A DNA stretch of 22,671 nt from Terriglobia bacterium. GTDB taxonomy: Bacteria > Acidobacteriota > Terriglobia > UBA7540. Below, piece after piece: positions 16,776 to 22,671 of this stretch (positions within the stretch are counted from its first letter, which is position 1; every line of letters begins with the position of its first letter). The notes beneath the pieces are model-generated. The model was not told where the DNA came from. It saw nothing but the letters and a program-made list of their open reading frames with translations, and ran no database searches. The stretch lies in assembly GCA_020072905.1 (NCBI GenBank), contig JAIQGB010000013.1:1-22671 (forward strand). The letters run 5' to 3'. The translations under genes and the position numbers were made by a program.

Positions 16776-16827
16776 GTCCGCCGGCCCTCGAGCAGCCTGC
16801 GGCGAGAGTATTGAGGAGTGAAACGGT

Positions 16828-17547
16828 ATGTCCCAAACGTTGAGTGTTGAAGCCGATCCGCGCGAGGATTTCGGCAAGAATGCTTCCCGGCGCCTGCGGT
16901 ACGCAGGCCGCATCCCCGGTGTTGTCTATGGCGGCGGAGGACCGGCAATTCCGGTCACCGTGGATCCGAAGAGTATTTCAGCCATCCTGCACTCGGAGTC
17001 CGGCCACAACGCCATCTTCTCGCTGGAGATCAAAGGCAAGGCTCCGGCGCGCGTGATGCTCCGCGACTGGCAGGTGGACCCCCTGCACGGCGGCTTGCTG
17101 CACGTGGATATGGTGCGGGTGGCGCTCGACGCCAGGTTGAAGGTCAAGGTTCCGGTGCACATTACGGGCGAGGCACAGGGCGTCAAGGTGCAGGGGGGCA
17201 TTTTCGAGTTCCTGCTGCGCGAAGTCGAAGTGGAGTGCCTCCCGGACGACATCCCGGACCACATCACGGTCGATGTGACCGAACTCCTGATCGGGCGCAA
17301 CCTGCGCGTCGCTGAGCTGCCGGTGGGCGAAAAGGTGAAGGTACTCACCGATGCAAACCGGGTCGTCGCCCACGTCGTGGCGCTGAAGGCGGAAGAGGAG
17401 AAACCCGCCGCCGAAGTCGTGGAAGTTGCCGCTGCCGAACCCGAGCTGATCCGCAAGGGCAAGGGGGAGGAAGCCGCGGGCGAAGGGGAAGAGGCCGAGG
17501 GCAAGAAAGAGACGAAGGAAAAGAAGGAAAAGAAGGAGAAGGAATAG
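16828..17547 (+). CDS. rplY: 50S ribosomal protein L25 (general stress protein Ctc type)
   Basis: A 239-residue L25 of the long TL5/CTC type, which binds 5S rRNA in the large subunit. The N-terminal L25 domain is about residues 1-93 (REDFGKNASRRLRYAGRIPG, then VVYGGGGPAIPVTVD). The TL5 C-terminal beta domain is about 95-185 (VPVHITGEAQGVKVQGGIFE, VECLPDDIPDHITVDVTEL). After residue 190 comes a tail rich in Glu, Lys and Ala that ends in repeated KEKK units, longer than in many homologues and probably disordered. GAGGAG (about 16813-16818) precedes the ATG by 9-10 bases. pth follows 55 bases downstream. Confidence 0.96.
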   Translation: MSQTLSVEADPREDFGKNASRRLRYAGRIPGVVYGGGGPAIPVTVDPKSISAILHSESGHNAIFSLEIKGKAPARVMLRDWQVDPLHGGLLHVDMVRVALDARLKVKVPVHITGEAQGVKVQGGIFEFLLREVEVECLPDDIPDHITVDVTELLIGRNLRVAELPVGEKVKVLTDANRVVAHVVALKAEEEKPAAEVVEVAAAEPELIRKGKGEEAAGEGEEAEGKKETKEKKEKKEKE

Positions 17548-17602
17548 CGGCGGGCCCGATCCCGCCCCGCGGGACGGCCTCGGGCGGTCGGGAAAGGGCG
17601 GC

Positions 17603-18184
17603 GTGAAACTCATCGTCGGTCTCGGCAACCCCGGTTACGAGTACCACTTGGCGCCGCACAACCTGGGGTTCATGGCGGTGGACCGGCTGGCCGAAAGCTG
17701 CGGCGTAGAGGTCGTGCGCCGTGAGGCGCAGGCGCTCACTGCCGCCACGGAGATCGAGAAAGAGCAGGTCATCCTCGCCAAGCCGCAGACGTACATGAAC
17801 CTGAGCGGCATGGCCGTCGAGCGGTTGCTCCTGCGATACGAGCTCCGGGCCCGGGACCTGATCGTTCTGGTGGATGACGTCGACCTGCCGCTCGGGACGC
17901 TGCGCATCCGTTCCCGAGGCAGCGCCGGCACGCACAACGGTCTGAAGTCCATAATCGGCGCGCTCCAAGCCGAAGATTTTGCGCGCGTGCGGATGGGAGT
18001 AGGCCCCGACCGGCCCCTTGAGGATTTGGTTTCGTACCTCTTGAGACCGTTCCGCAGGGCCGACCTAGAGTCCGTGGCGGACACGATCGAACGGGCCGCC
18101 GAAGCAGTGACCGTGATTCTCAAAGAAGGAATTTCCGCGGCGATGAACCGCTTCAATCGGCGGGTGGCATCGCCCGAGACATGA
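17603..18184 (+). CDS. pth: Peptidyl-tRNA hydrolase
   Basis: A 193-residue Pth that frees tRNA from prematurely released peptidyl-tRNA. The protein opens MKLIVGLGNPGYEYHLAPHN, with the active-site Asn and His in place, followed by LGFMAVDRLAE. QTYMNLSG contains the second conserved Asn, and VLVDDVDLPLGTLRIR the catalytic-helper Asp; GSAGTHNGLKSI is also a signature. The start is GTG at 17603; no ATG is near and the family start aligns exactly here. The ribosome site is weak (AAAGGG just upstream). Its stop lies 6 bases before rpsF, and the rpsF Shine-Dalgarno overlaps its stop codon, so the two are tightly coupled. Confidence 0.96.
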   Translation: MKLIVGLGNPGYEYHLAPHNLGFMAVDRLAESCGVEVVRREAQALTAATEIEKEQVILAKPQTYMNLSGMAVERLLLRYELRARDLIVLVDDVDLPLGTLRIRSRGSAGTHNGLKSIIGALQAEDFARVRMGVGPDRPLEDLVSYLLRPFRRADLESVADTIERAAEAVTVILKEGISAAMNRFNRRVASPET

Positions 18185-18190
18185 GGTTCC

Positions 18191-18595
18191 ATGCGTAAAT
18201 ACGAGATCATTTTTCTGGTCCGGCCCGATGTGGCCGAGGAAGAAATCGACAAGCTCATCGCACAGATGGAAGGGGTGGTGACCGGCACTGGCGGGAAGGT
18301 CGAGAAGGTGGACAAGATGGGCCGCCGTCGGCTCGCCTACCGCGTGGCGGGGCATCGCGAAGGGCACTACGTGCTCTTCCTCATCGAAGCCATGGGCGAC
18401 ACGGTGAAGGAGTTCGAGCGGCGGCTCAAGGTGACGGACGCCGTCATCAAATACCTCGCTGTGCGCGTGGACGAGGACCTGAAGCGGGCGGAGAAATACA
18501 AGGTGTGGCGTGCCAAGCAGGAGGCGCGCCGCCCGCGTTCCAAGGCCACCCCGGCCGCATCCCCGGCCCCGCCGGCCGCGGCCGAAACTGCTTGA
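18191..18595 (+). CDS. rpsF: 30S ribosomal protein S6
   Basis: A 134-residue S6, which pairs with S18 on the platform of the small subunit. The core is typical: MRKYEIIFLVRPDVAEEEID, KVDKMGRRRLAYRVAGHREG, HYVLFLIEA and the last strand of the fold near DAVIKYLAVRVDEDL. The C-terminal 35 residues are a basic then Ala/Pro-rich tail. GAGG overlapping the pth stop serves as ribosome site. rpsR follows 21 bases later. Neither priB nor ssb lies between rpsF and rpsR, unlike E. coli and Bacillus. Confidence 0.97.
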   Translation: MRKYEIIFLVRPDVAEEEIDKLIAQMEGVVTGTGGKVEKVDKMGRRRLAYRVAGHREGHYVLFLIEAMGDTVKEFERRLKVTDAVIKYLAVRVDEDLKRAEKYKVWRAKQEARRPRSKATPAASPAPPAAAETA

Positions 18596-18616
18596 GTCAA
18601 GAAGGAGCGAACCATC

Positions 18617-18916
18617 ATGGCGGAACAGAGATCGGGATCGGGGTCTGGATCGTCGGAGCGTCCGGCAAGAAGAGAAGGCGGTGGAGGAGGACGGAGGCAG
18701 TATTTCCGTCGCCGCAAGGTGTGCAAATTCTGCACCGAGAAGATTGACGTCATTGACTACAAGGATTTCCGGTTGATCGGCCAGTTTGTTTCCGAGCGGG
18801 GCAAGATCCTGCCCCGGCGGCTGACGGGGACGTGTTCGCCCCATCAGCGCACGCTGACCTTGGCCATCAAGCGCGCCCGGAACATCGCCCTGCTCCCGTT
18901 TGCGACGGGGACGTAG
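18617..18916 (+). CDS. rpsR: 30S ribosomal protein S18
   Basis: A 99-residue S18. The conserved core starts at YFRRRKVCKFCTEKIDVIDY, which retains a CxxC pair, and runs through FRLIGQFVSERGKILPRR, LTGTCSPHQRTLTLAIKRAR and NIALLPF. The first 28 residues are a Ser/Gly/Arg-rich extension that is probably disordered. AAGGAG (18602-18607) lies 9 bases before the ATG. It sits between rpsF and rplI, as expected, and would assemble with S6. Confidence 0.97.
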   Translation: MAEQRSGSGSGSSERPARREGGGGGRRQYFRRRKVCKFCTEKIDVIDYKDFRLIGQFVSERGKILPRRLTGTCSPHQRTLTLAIKRARNIALLPFATGT

Positions 18917-19014
18917 CCGGCATGCCCGATGGGGCCGCTACGCCGCGGGCCCGACGGGTTTTTCCGGCCGGGAGTGCGTCAGAAATCCGACACTTGCCTT
19001 CAGGGAGTCTTTCG

Positions 19015-19479
19015 ATGGAAGTCATCCTTTTGCACGATATGGATACGCTGGGAATGCGCGGGCAGATCGTGAACGTCGCCGACGGGTACGGCCGAAACTA
19101 TCTGCTGCCCAAGAAGCTGGCCGTCGCCGCCAACCCGCAGAACCGCAAGTGGGTCGAGCAGCAACGCGTCCGGTTCTTGAAGCTGTCTGCCAAGGAGAAA
19201 GCGGAAGCCGAGGAATTGGCCAAGCTGCTGGCTGACGTTTCCCTCACTTTCACCCGCCGGGCCGGGGAGCAGGGGACGCTGTTCGGCTCGGTCACGGCGA
19301 TGGACGTGGCGGAAGGCTTGCACGCCCAGGGCTACAAGATCGACCGGCGGAAGGTGCATCTTGATCCGCCCATTAAACTGCTGGGCGAGTATGATGTCGC
19401 CGTCAAACTCCACAGTGAGGTGACGGCCACCATCAAGGTCAAGGTTGAGGCCGAAGTGGAAAAGCCCGCGGCGAGCTGA
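19015..19479 (+). CDS. rplI: 50S ribosomal protein L9
   Basis: A 154-residue L9. The N-terminal rRNA-binding domain shows MEVILLHDMDTLGMRGQIVN then VADGYGRNYLLPKKLAV. A long connecting helix (about 45-78, rich in Lys/Glu/Ala) leads to a C-terminal domain with GTLFGSVTAMDVAEGL and LGEYDVAVKLHSEV. AGGGAG (19002-19007) sits 7 bases before the ATG at 19015, and the family start aligns there; the longer frame from 18832 only overlaps rpsR. A 98-base gap separates it from rpsR. dnaB follows after 168 bases but has its own promoter. Confidence 0.97.
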   Translation: MEVILLHDMDTLGMRGQIVNVADGYGRNYLLPKKLAVAANPQNRKWVEQQRVRFLKLSAKEKAEAEELAKLLADVSLTFTRRAGEQGTLFGSVTAMDVAEGLHAQGYKIDRRKVHLDPPIKLLGEYDVAVKLHSEVTATIKVKVEAEVEKPAAS

Positions 19480-19531
19480 TCGGACGGCCATTGGAACGGC
19501 TTACCGAGCGGCGGCCGCGGCAGCGCTAAGA

Positions 19532-19592
19532 GTTTCCACAGCTTCAACGGGGCTTTCCACAAGTTTGTTTCCCCTTCCACAGGAATTCCACA
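19532..19592 (+). promoter_or_regulatory. Four phased TTCCACA motifs upstream of dnaB
   Basis: TTCCACA occurs at 19534-19540, 19555-19561, 19575-19581 and 19586-19592, all on the plus strand. Start-to-start distances are 21, 20 and 11 bases, close to two, two and one helical turns, so all face the same side of the DNA. The nonamers GTTTCCACA and CTTTCCACA differ from the relaxed DnaA box TTWTNCACA only at the first base. The array ends 14 bases before the dnaB -35. Binding by DnaA is an inference. Confidence 0.5.
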
Positions 19593-19606
19593 AGCACGGT
19601 CCAACT

Positions 19607-19634
19607 TTGACTTGAGGAAAGATAGTGGGATAAT
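19607..19634 (+). promoter_or_regulatory. Strong promoter of dnaB
   Basis: TTGACT (19607-19612), a 16-base spacer, then GATAAT (19629-19634), preceded by TGG to make an extended -10. Transcription would start near 19641, only about 7 bases before the dnaB ATG. Confidence 0.75.
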
Positions 19635-19647
19635 AAAATGACGCGCG

Positions 19648-21015
19648 ATGCCGGGCACAATCGCAATTGATCGGGCACTCCCTCACAACCTCGAAGCGGA
19701 ACGGGCGCTTCTCGGCTCCATCCTCCTTGACAACGGAGCGCTGAACGTCGCGCTCGAATTTATCGGCAGGGACGATTTCTTCTCCGAAGCCCACCGCCTC
19801 ACCTTCGAAAGGATGACGGAGATTTCCGAGAAGAACCGGACCATCGACCTCGTCACGCTGGCGGAGGAATTCTCCAAGGAAGGGTTGCTGGAGAAAATCG
19901 GTGGGGCGCGTTACCTTGCGGAGCTTACGGATGGCGTGCCGGTGGGCTCAACGGCGAGCGTGACCGAATACTCACGCATCGTTAAAGAAAAGTCGGTCAT
20001 CCGGCGGCTGATCAACGCCTCGAACAACGTCATCGCGAGGTGCCTCGAAGCCACGGACGATCCCGAGACCCTGATCGATCTCGCCCAGAGCCAGATCTTC
20101 GAAATCGCCGAGCAGAGAGTGCCGACGGGGTTCTTGGGGATTCGGGACATCGTCAAATCGAGCTTCGGCACGATCGACGTTCTTTTCGACCGCGGCAAGG
20201 CCGTGACCGGCATTGAAACGGGCTTCGTCGATCTCGACAACCTGACGTCCGGGTTCCAACCCGGTGAGCTGATCATCATCGCCGCGCGGCCGTCGCTGGG
20301 CAAGACGGCCCTGGCGCTCAATATCGGCGCACACGCCGCCACCAATCGAAACATCGTGGGCCTCTTCTCACTTGAAATGAGCAAGGAGTCGTTGCTCATC
20401 CGGCTGCTCTGCTCCGAAGCGCGCATCGACAGCCACAAGCTGCGCACGGGCTTTTCAAGCCGGGAGGACTGGAATCGCATGACGCAGGCCCTCGGCCGTC
20501 TTGCCGAGGCGCCCCTCTACATTGACGACACGCCGGCGCTCAGCATCATGCAAATCCGCGCCAAGGCCCGCCGGATGAAAGCCGAGAAAGGCCTGAACCT
20601 GCTCATCGTCGATTACCTGCAACTGGTCACCGGGCACGGCCGCTTCGAAAACCGCACGCAGGAGGTCAGCTACATTTCGCGCGGATTGAAGAGCATTGCC
20701 AAGGAACTCCACGTGCCCGTTGTGGCCCTGTCGCAGTTGAGTCGTGCGCCCGAGGAGCGGCCCGGCCACCGGCCGCAGCTTTCCGATCTGCGCGAGTCGG
20801 GATCGATCGAGCAGGATGCCGACGTCGTGATCTTCATCTTCCGTCAGGACGTCTATCGGCGCGGCGACGAGGGCGAGGATGGCGAGCCGGGCGGTAAGAC
20901 CGAGCTCATCATCGGCAAACAGCGCAACGGTCCGACCGGCAACGTCTCCGTCGTCTTCCTCAAGCCGTTCGCGCGCTTCGAGAACGCCGCACGCGAGCAG
21001 GATCCTGAGGCCTAG
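19648..21015 (+). CDS. dnaB: Replicative DNA helicase DnaB
   Basis: A 455-residue hexameric helicase that unwinds DNA at the fork and binds primase. The N-terminal domain (about 8-110) begins LPHNLEAERALLGSILLDN. The RecA-like C-terminal domain starts with GIETGFVDLDNLTSGFQPGE and carries Walker A ARPSLGKTALALN at 213-225 (Lys219, Thr220), the FSLEMSKESLLIRLLCSEAR block, Walker B NLLIVDYLQLV, and the C-terminal LSDLRESGSIEQDADVV and GPTGNVSV blocks. There is no intein. The ATG at 19648 is the only start fitting the family. It has no Shine-Dalgarno, consistent with the near-leaderless transcript predicted from the promoter. alr follows after 84 bases. Confidence 0.97.
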   Translation: MPGTIAIDRALPHNLEAERALLGSILLDNGALNVALEFIGRDDFFSEAHRLTFERMTEISEKNRTIDLVTLAEEFSKEGLLEKIGGARYLAELTDGVPVGSTASVTEYSRIVKEKSVIRRLINASNNVIARCLEATDDPETLIDLAQSQIFEIAEQRVPTGFLGIRDIVKSSFGTIDVLFDRGKAVTGIETGFVDLDNLTSGFQPGELIIIAARPSLGKTALALNIGAHAATNRNIVGLFSLEMSKESLLIRLLCSEARIDSHKLRTGFSSREDWNRMTQALGRLAEAPLYIDDTPALSIMQIRAKARRMKAEKGLNLLIVDYLQLVTGHGRFENRTQEVSYISRGLKSIAKELHVPVVALSQLSRAPEERPGHRPQLSDLRESGSIEQDADVVIFIFRQDVYRRGDEGEDGEPGGKTELIIGKQRNGPTGNVSVVFLKPFARFENAAREQDPEA

Positions 21016-21099
21016 ATTGCCCTTCCGTCGCCCGACCTTCACCTTCGAATCCTTGTTCCCTTTTCCCGCACCATTCGGTCAACGGGCGGAGGGGTGCTC

Positions 21100-22251
21100 G
21101 TGAGCAACCACGCCGACAAGCTGCTGCGGCCCACTTGGGCGGAGATTTCCCTCTCCAAGCTGCGGCGGAATTACGACCGTGTCCGCAAGCTCGCCGGCGC
21201 GCGCCGGATGATGGCGGTGATCAAGGCTGATGCCTACGGCCATGGAGCGGTTCCCATTGCGAAGTCCCTGGCGGCATGCGGCGTCGACTGGTTTGGCGTG
21301 GCGACGGTCGAGGAAGCGCTCGAGTTGCGTGAGGCGGGAATCGCGCAGCCCATCCTCCTGCTCGGCGGGCTCTACATGAGCGATCCGGCTCATCTCATCG
21401 AGTATCAGCTCTCGCCGACGGTCTCTTCCACAGCGCGGCTTGATACCTACGCCGAGTGCGCGCGCCGCTTCGGAAAGTCCATCGAGTTCCATTTGAAAGT
21501 GGATACGGGGATTGGGCGGCTGGGGTTGCCGCTCGATCGCCTTGGGGCATTTTTGCAGCACTACCGCGAGCTCCGCGGTCTCGAATTGACGGGATTCTTC
21601 ACGCACCTCGCCTCGGCGGAAGATCTGGTCGCCACGCAGAACGAGGAACAGGCTGCCCGCTTCCGGTCGGCTCTGGAGGCTCTGCGCGCTTCGGGGATTG
21701 ACCCGAAATGGACGCACGTGTCAAACAGCGCGGCGCTTTGGGTGGGTCTGAAATTCCCCGAGAATCTCGTGCGCGTGGGCGCTCTCCTCTTCGGCTACTG
21801 CATGCCGATTCTGGCCCCGCCGGGGCGAGAAACTCCCAAGGGCGAGCCCTTCGAGCCCGTGTTGACCTTCAAATCTCGTGTGGTTTACCTGAAGGATGTT
21901 CCGACCGGCACGCCTCTTGGTTACGGTGGAGCGTTCCATACGCGCCGCCCGTCACGCATCGCCACAGTGCCGGTGGGTTACGCCGACGGGTTGAGCCGGA
22001 GTCTCTCCAATCGCGGCCGGACCATCATTCGCGACCGCTACGCGCGGATCGTCGGCAACATCAGCATGGACTTGGCACTCCTCGACGTCACCGACACTCC
22101 GGGGGTGGATATCGGCGATGAAGTGATTCTGCTCGGCAGCTCGCCGCATTGTTCGATAACGGCGCTGGAGATCGCCCAGGAGATCGGAACCGTTCCTTAC
22201 GAAGTCCTCTGCTCGATCGGCAAACGCGTGCCGCGAATCTACGCGGAATGA
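21100..22251 (+). CDS. alr: Alanine racemase
   Basis: A 383-residue PLP-dependent alanine racemase supplying D-alanine for peptidoglycan. The PLP lysine is Lys42 in MAVIKADAYGHGA. The second catalytic residue, a Tyr, is Tyr275 in TPLGYGGAFHT (equivalent to Tyr265 of the Geobacillus enzyme). The carboxylate-binding Arg is in KVDTGIGRLG, and SNSAAL, VRVGALLFGY, VPVGYADGLSR and NISMDLALLDVT are also family blocks. Length is normal. Two in-frame GTGs occur (21094, 21100); GGAGG (21088-21092) gives 7-base spacing only to 21100. It overlaps, antisense, a minus-strand ORF at its 3' end. It is likely in the dnaB transcript. Confidence 0.96.
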   Translation: MSNHADKLLRPTWAEISLSKLRRNYDRVRKLAGARRMMAVIKADAYGHGAVPIAKSLAACGVDWFGVATVEEALELREAGIAQPILLLGGLYMSDPAHLIEYQLSPTVSSTARLDTYAECARRFGKSIEFHLKVDTGIGRLGLPLDRLGAFLQHYRELRGLELTGFFTHLASAEDLVATQNEEQAARFRSALEALRASGIDPKWTHVSNSAALWVGLKFPENLVRVGALLFGYCMPILAPPGRETPKGEPFEPVLTFKSRVVYLKDVPTGTPLGYGGAFHTRRPSRIATVPVGYADGLSRSLSNRGRTIIRDRYARIVGNISMDLALLDVTDTPGVDIGDEVILLGSSPHCSITALEIAQEIGTVPYEVLCSIGKRVPRIYAE

Positions 22252-22372
22252 GCAGCTGCGACGCCTCCTCGTCCACGCCGCGGGTGTCGGCGCCCACCAC
22301 AACCACTTTCTGCGCCGCCAGCCAGTCTCCTGCCGTTAGGCCCAGCCCAAGGATGATGCCAAGTGCTGCCAT
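22088..22372 (-). pseudogene. Possible truncated exported-protein gene (5' stump)
   Basis: From an ATG at 22372 the minus strand reads MAALGIILGLGLTAGDWLAA, then QKVVVVGADTRGVDEEASQLL. That is a signal-peptide-like start followed by about 25 residues with strongly coding codon choice. At about 22252 it enters the antisense of the alr 3' end, where coding character stops, and the frame ends at 22088. A good minus-strand promoter lies upstream (22447-22475). This looks like the first 40 or so codons of a gene whose remainder was deleted. I do not recognise the family. It could also be a short functional gene or chance. Confidence 0.35.
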
Positions 22373-22446
22373 TCCAGCGAGATGGGGGGGGAAGGGACTG
22401 TATCGGTTGATGGGTGAATCCTCGGAAGTGGAATCGGACGAGCCGG

Positions 22447-22475
22447 ATTCTAGGGGTAGGCGTGCGTCAAATCAA
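22447..22475 (-). promoter_or_regulatory. Minus-strand sigma-70 promoter
   Basis: On the minus strand: TTGATT (22475-22470), exactly 17 bases, then TAGAAT (22452-22447). It would drive the signal-peptide ORF starting at 22372 with a leader of about 68 bases, and antisense RNA into the alr 3' end. Confidence 0.5.
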
Positions 22476-22587
22476 CCCGATTATCGGCCTATCCGTTGGA
22501 GGTTGCCAGCGTCCAAGTACCTAGAGAGGCCCGAGAGGACGGTCAACGTTTCGGGCAAGTTGTCACAAGCCGGCGGAAAATAAAGCC

Positions 22588-22618
22588 GGGGAACATTTCG
22601 CAGGCCTGGCGCGTATCT
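22588..22618 (+). promoter_or_regulatory. ECF sigma-type promoter candidate facing the right edge
   Basis: GGAAC (22590-22594) within GGGGAACATTT, then 17 bases, then CGTAT (22612-22616). This is the spacing and form of ECF sigma promoters (GGAAC at -35, CGT at -10). A possible start codon, ATG 22667, preceded by GGGGCGGA, lies about 45 bases past the expected transcription start; the gene itself is outside the window. Confidence 0.45.
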
Positions 22619-22671
22619 GCAACTAGAGACCTGGGAGTGAACTTTTTGCTTTGGGGCGGACCGTTCATGGC

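Larger units (their letters stand above)
22376..22671. other. Intergenic region at the right edge
   Basis: About 300 bases with no convincing reading frame. It holds a G8 run near 22384, the minus-strand promoter (22447-22475) and the ECF-type promoter candidate (22588-22618). I see no RNA gene or repeat. Confidence 0.45.

Noticed and set aside
18832..19014. Longer rplI start inside rpsR
   Set aside because: The extension overlaps rpsR in another frame, lacks family similarity, and the good ribosome site is at 19002-19007.
19500..19650. Origin of replication
   Set aside because: The TTCCACA motifs are few, there is no adjacent AT-rich unwinding region, and no dnaA/dnaN/gyrB is nearby. A promoter-regulatory role fits better.
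22252..22583. Plus-strand gene starting at the ATGA overlapping the alr stop
   Set aside because: The product is Ser/Pro/Thr-rich without a motif, and codon character favours the minus strand in 22252-22372.

Overview
The window looks like a chromosomal stretch from a GC-rich Gram-negative bacterium, most likely an Acidobacteriota relative. This is inferred from the gene content (PilZ, CBS-pair, YXWGXW-repeat, AsmA-like and Oar-free secreted proteins) and from the ispE-tRNA-prs-rplY-pth-rpsF-rpsR-rplI-dnaB-alr order. No marker here fixes the phylum. Most of the window is housekeeping chromosome. I see no phage, insertion sequence, CRISPR array or obvious defence island.

Layout. 1-177: the 5' part of an unrecognised minus-strand gene. 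178-635: a gene-free stretch with small hairpins, ending in an extended -10 promoter. 636-1501: a PilZ-domain protein and a CBS-pair protein. 1819-4086: a secreted lipocalin-like protein and an AsmA-family inner-membrane protein. 4124-4322: a decayed 3' end of a Ca2+/H+ antiporter gene. 4384-5441 (minus): a secreted M48 metallopeptidase with a clear terminator. 5681-5905: a short signal-peptide ORF that may be a gene stump. 5835-7106 (minus): a YXWGXW-repeat protein. 7429-7689: a decayed 3' end of a YtcJ-type amidohydrolase gene. 7781-9022: glgC. 9170-10867 (minus): long-form sppA. 11085-12371: eno. 12563-14677: an exported TPR protein. 14728-15630: ispE. 15701-15774: tRNA-Gln(TTG). 15822-16775: prs. 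16828-19479: rplY, pth, rpsF, rpsR and rplI, closely packed. 19648-21015: dnaB with its own strong promoter. 21100-22251: alr. 22252-22671: a minus-strand promoter with a truncated signal-peptide ORF, and an ECF-type promoter candidate facing out of the right edge.

How the genes fit together. The right half is a translation, replication and precursor-supply block. Prs makes PRPP, IspE acts in the MEP isoprenoid pathway, L25/S6/S18/L9 are ribosomal proteins, Pth recycles peptidyl-tRNA, DnaB is the replicative helicase, and Alr supplies D-alanine for the wall. The left half is mainly envelope and signalling functions.

The less ordinary signals are non-coding or remnants. Four TTCCACA motifs, spaced close to whole helical turns, sit just upstream of the dnaB promoter, which would give an almost leaderless mRNA. 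Two inverted-arm elements made of GTGACRR heptads supply the stop codons of sppA and ispE. Two 3' gene stumps and two possible 5' stumps suggest recent gene loss. Several promoters share an extended -10 (TGN + TATAAT-like).
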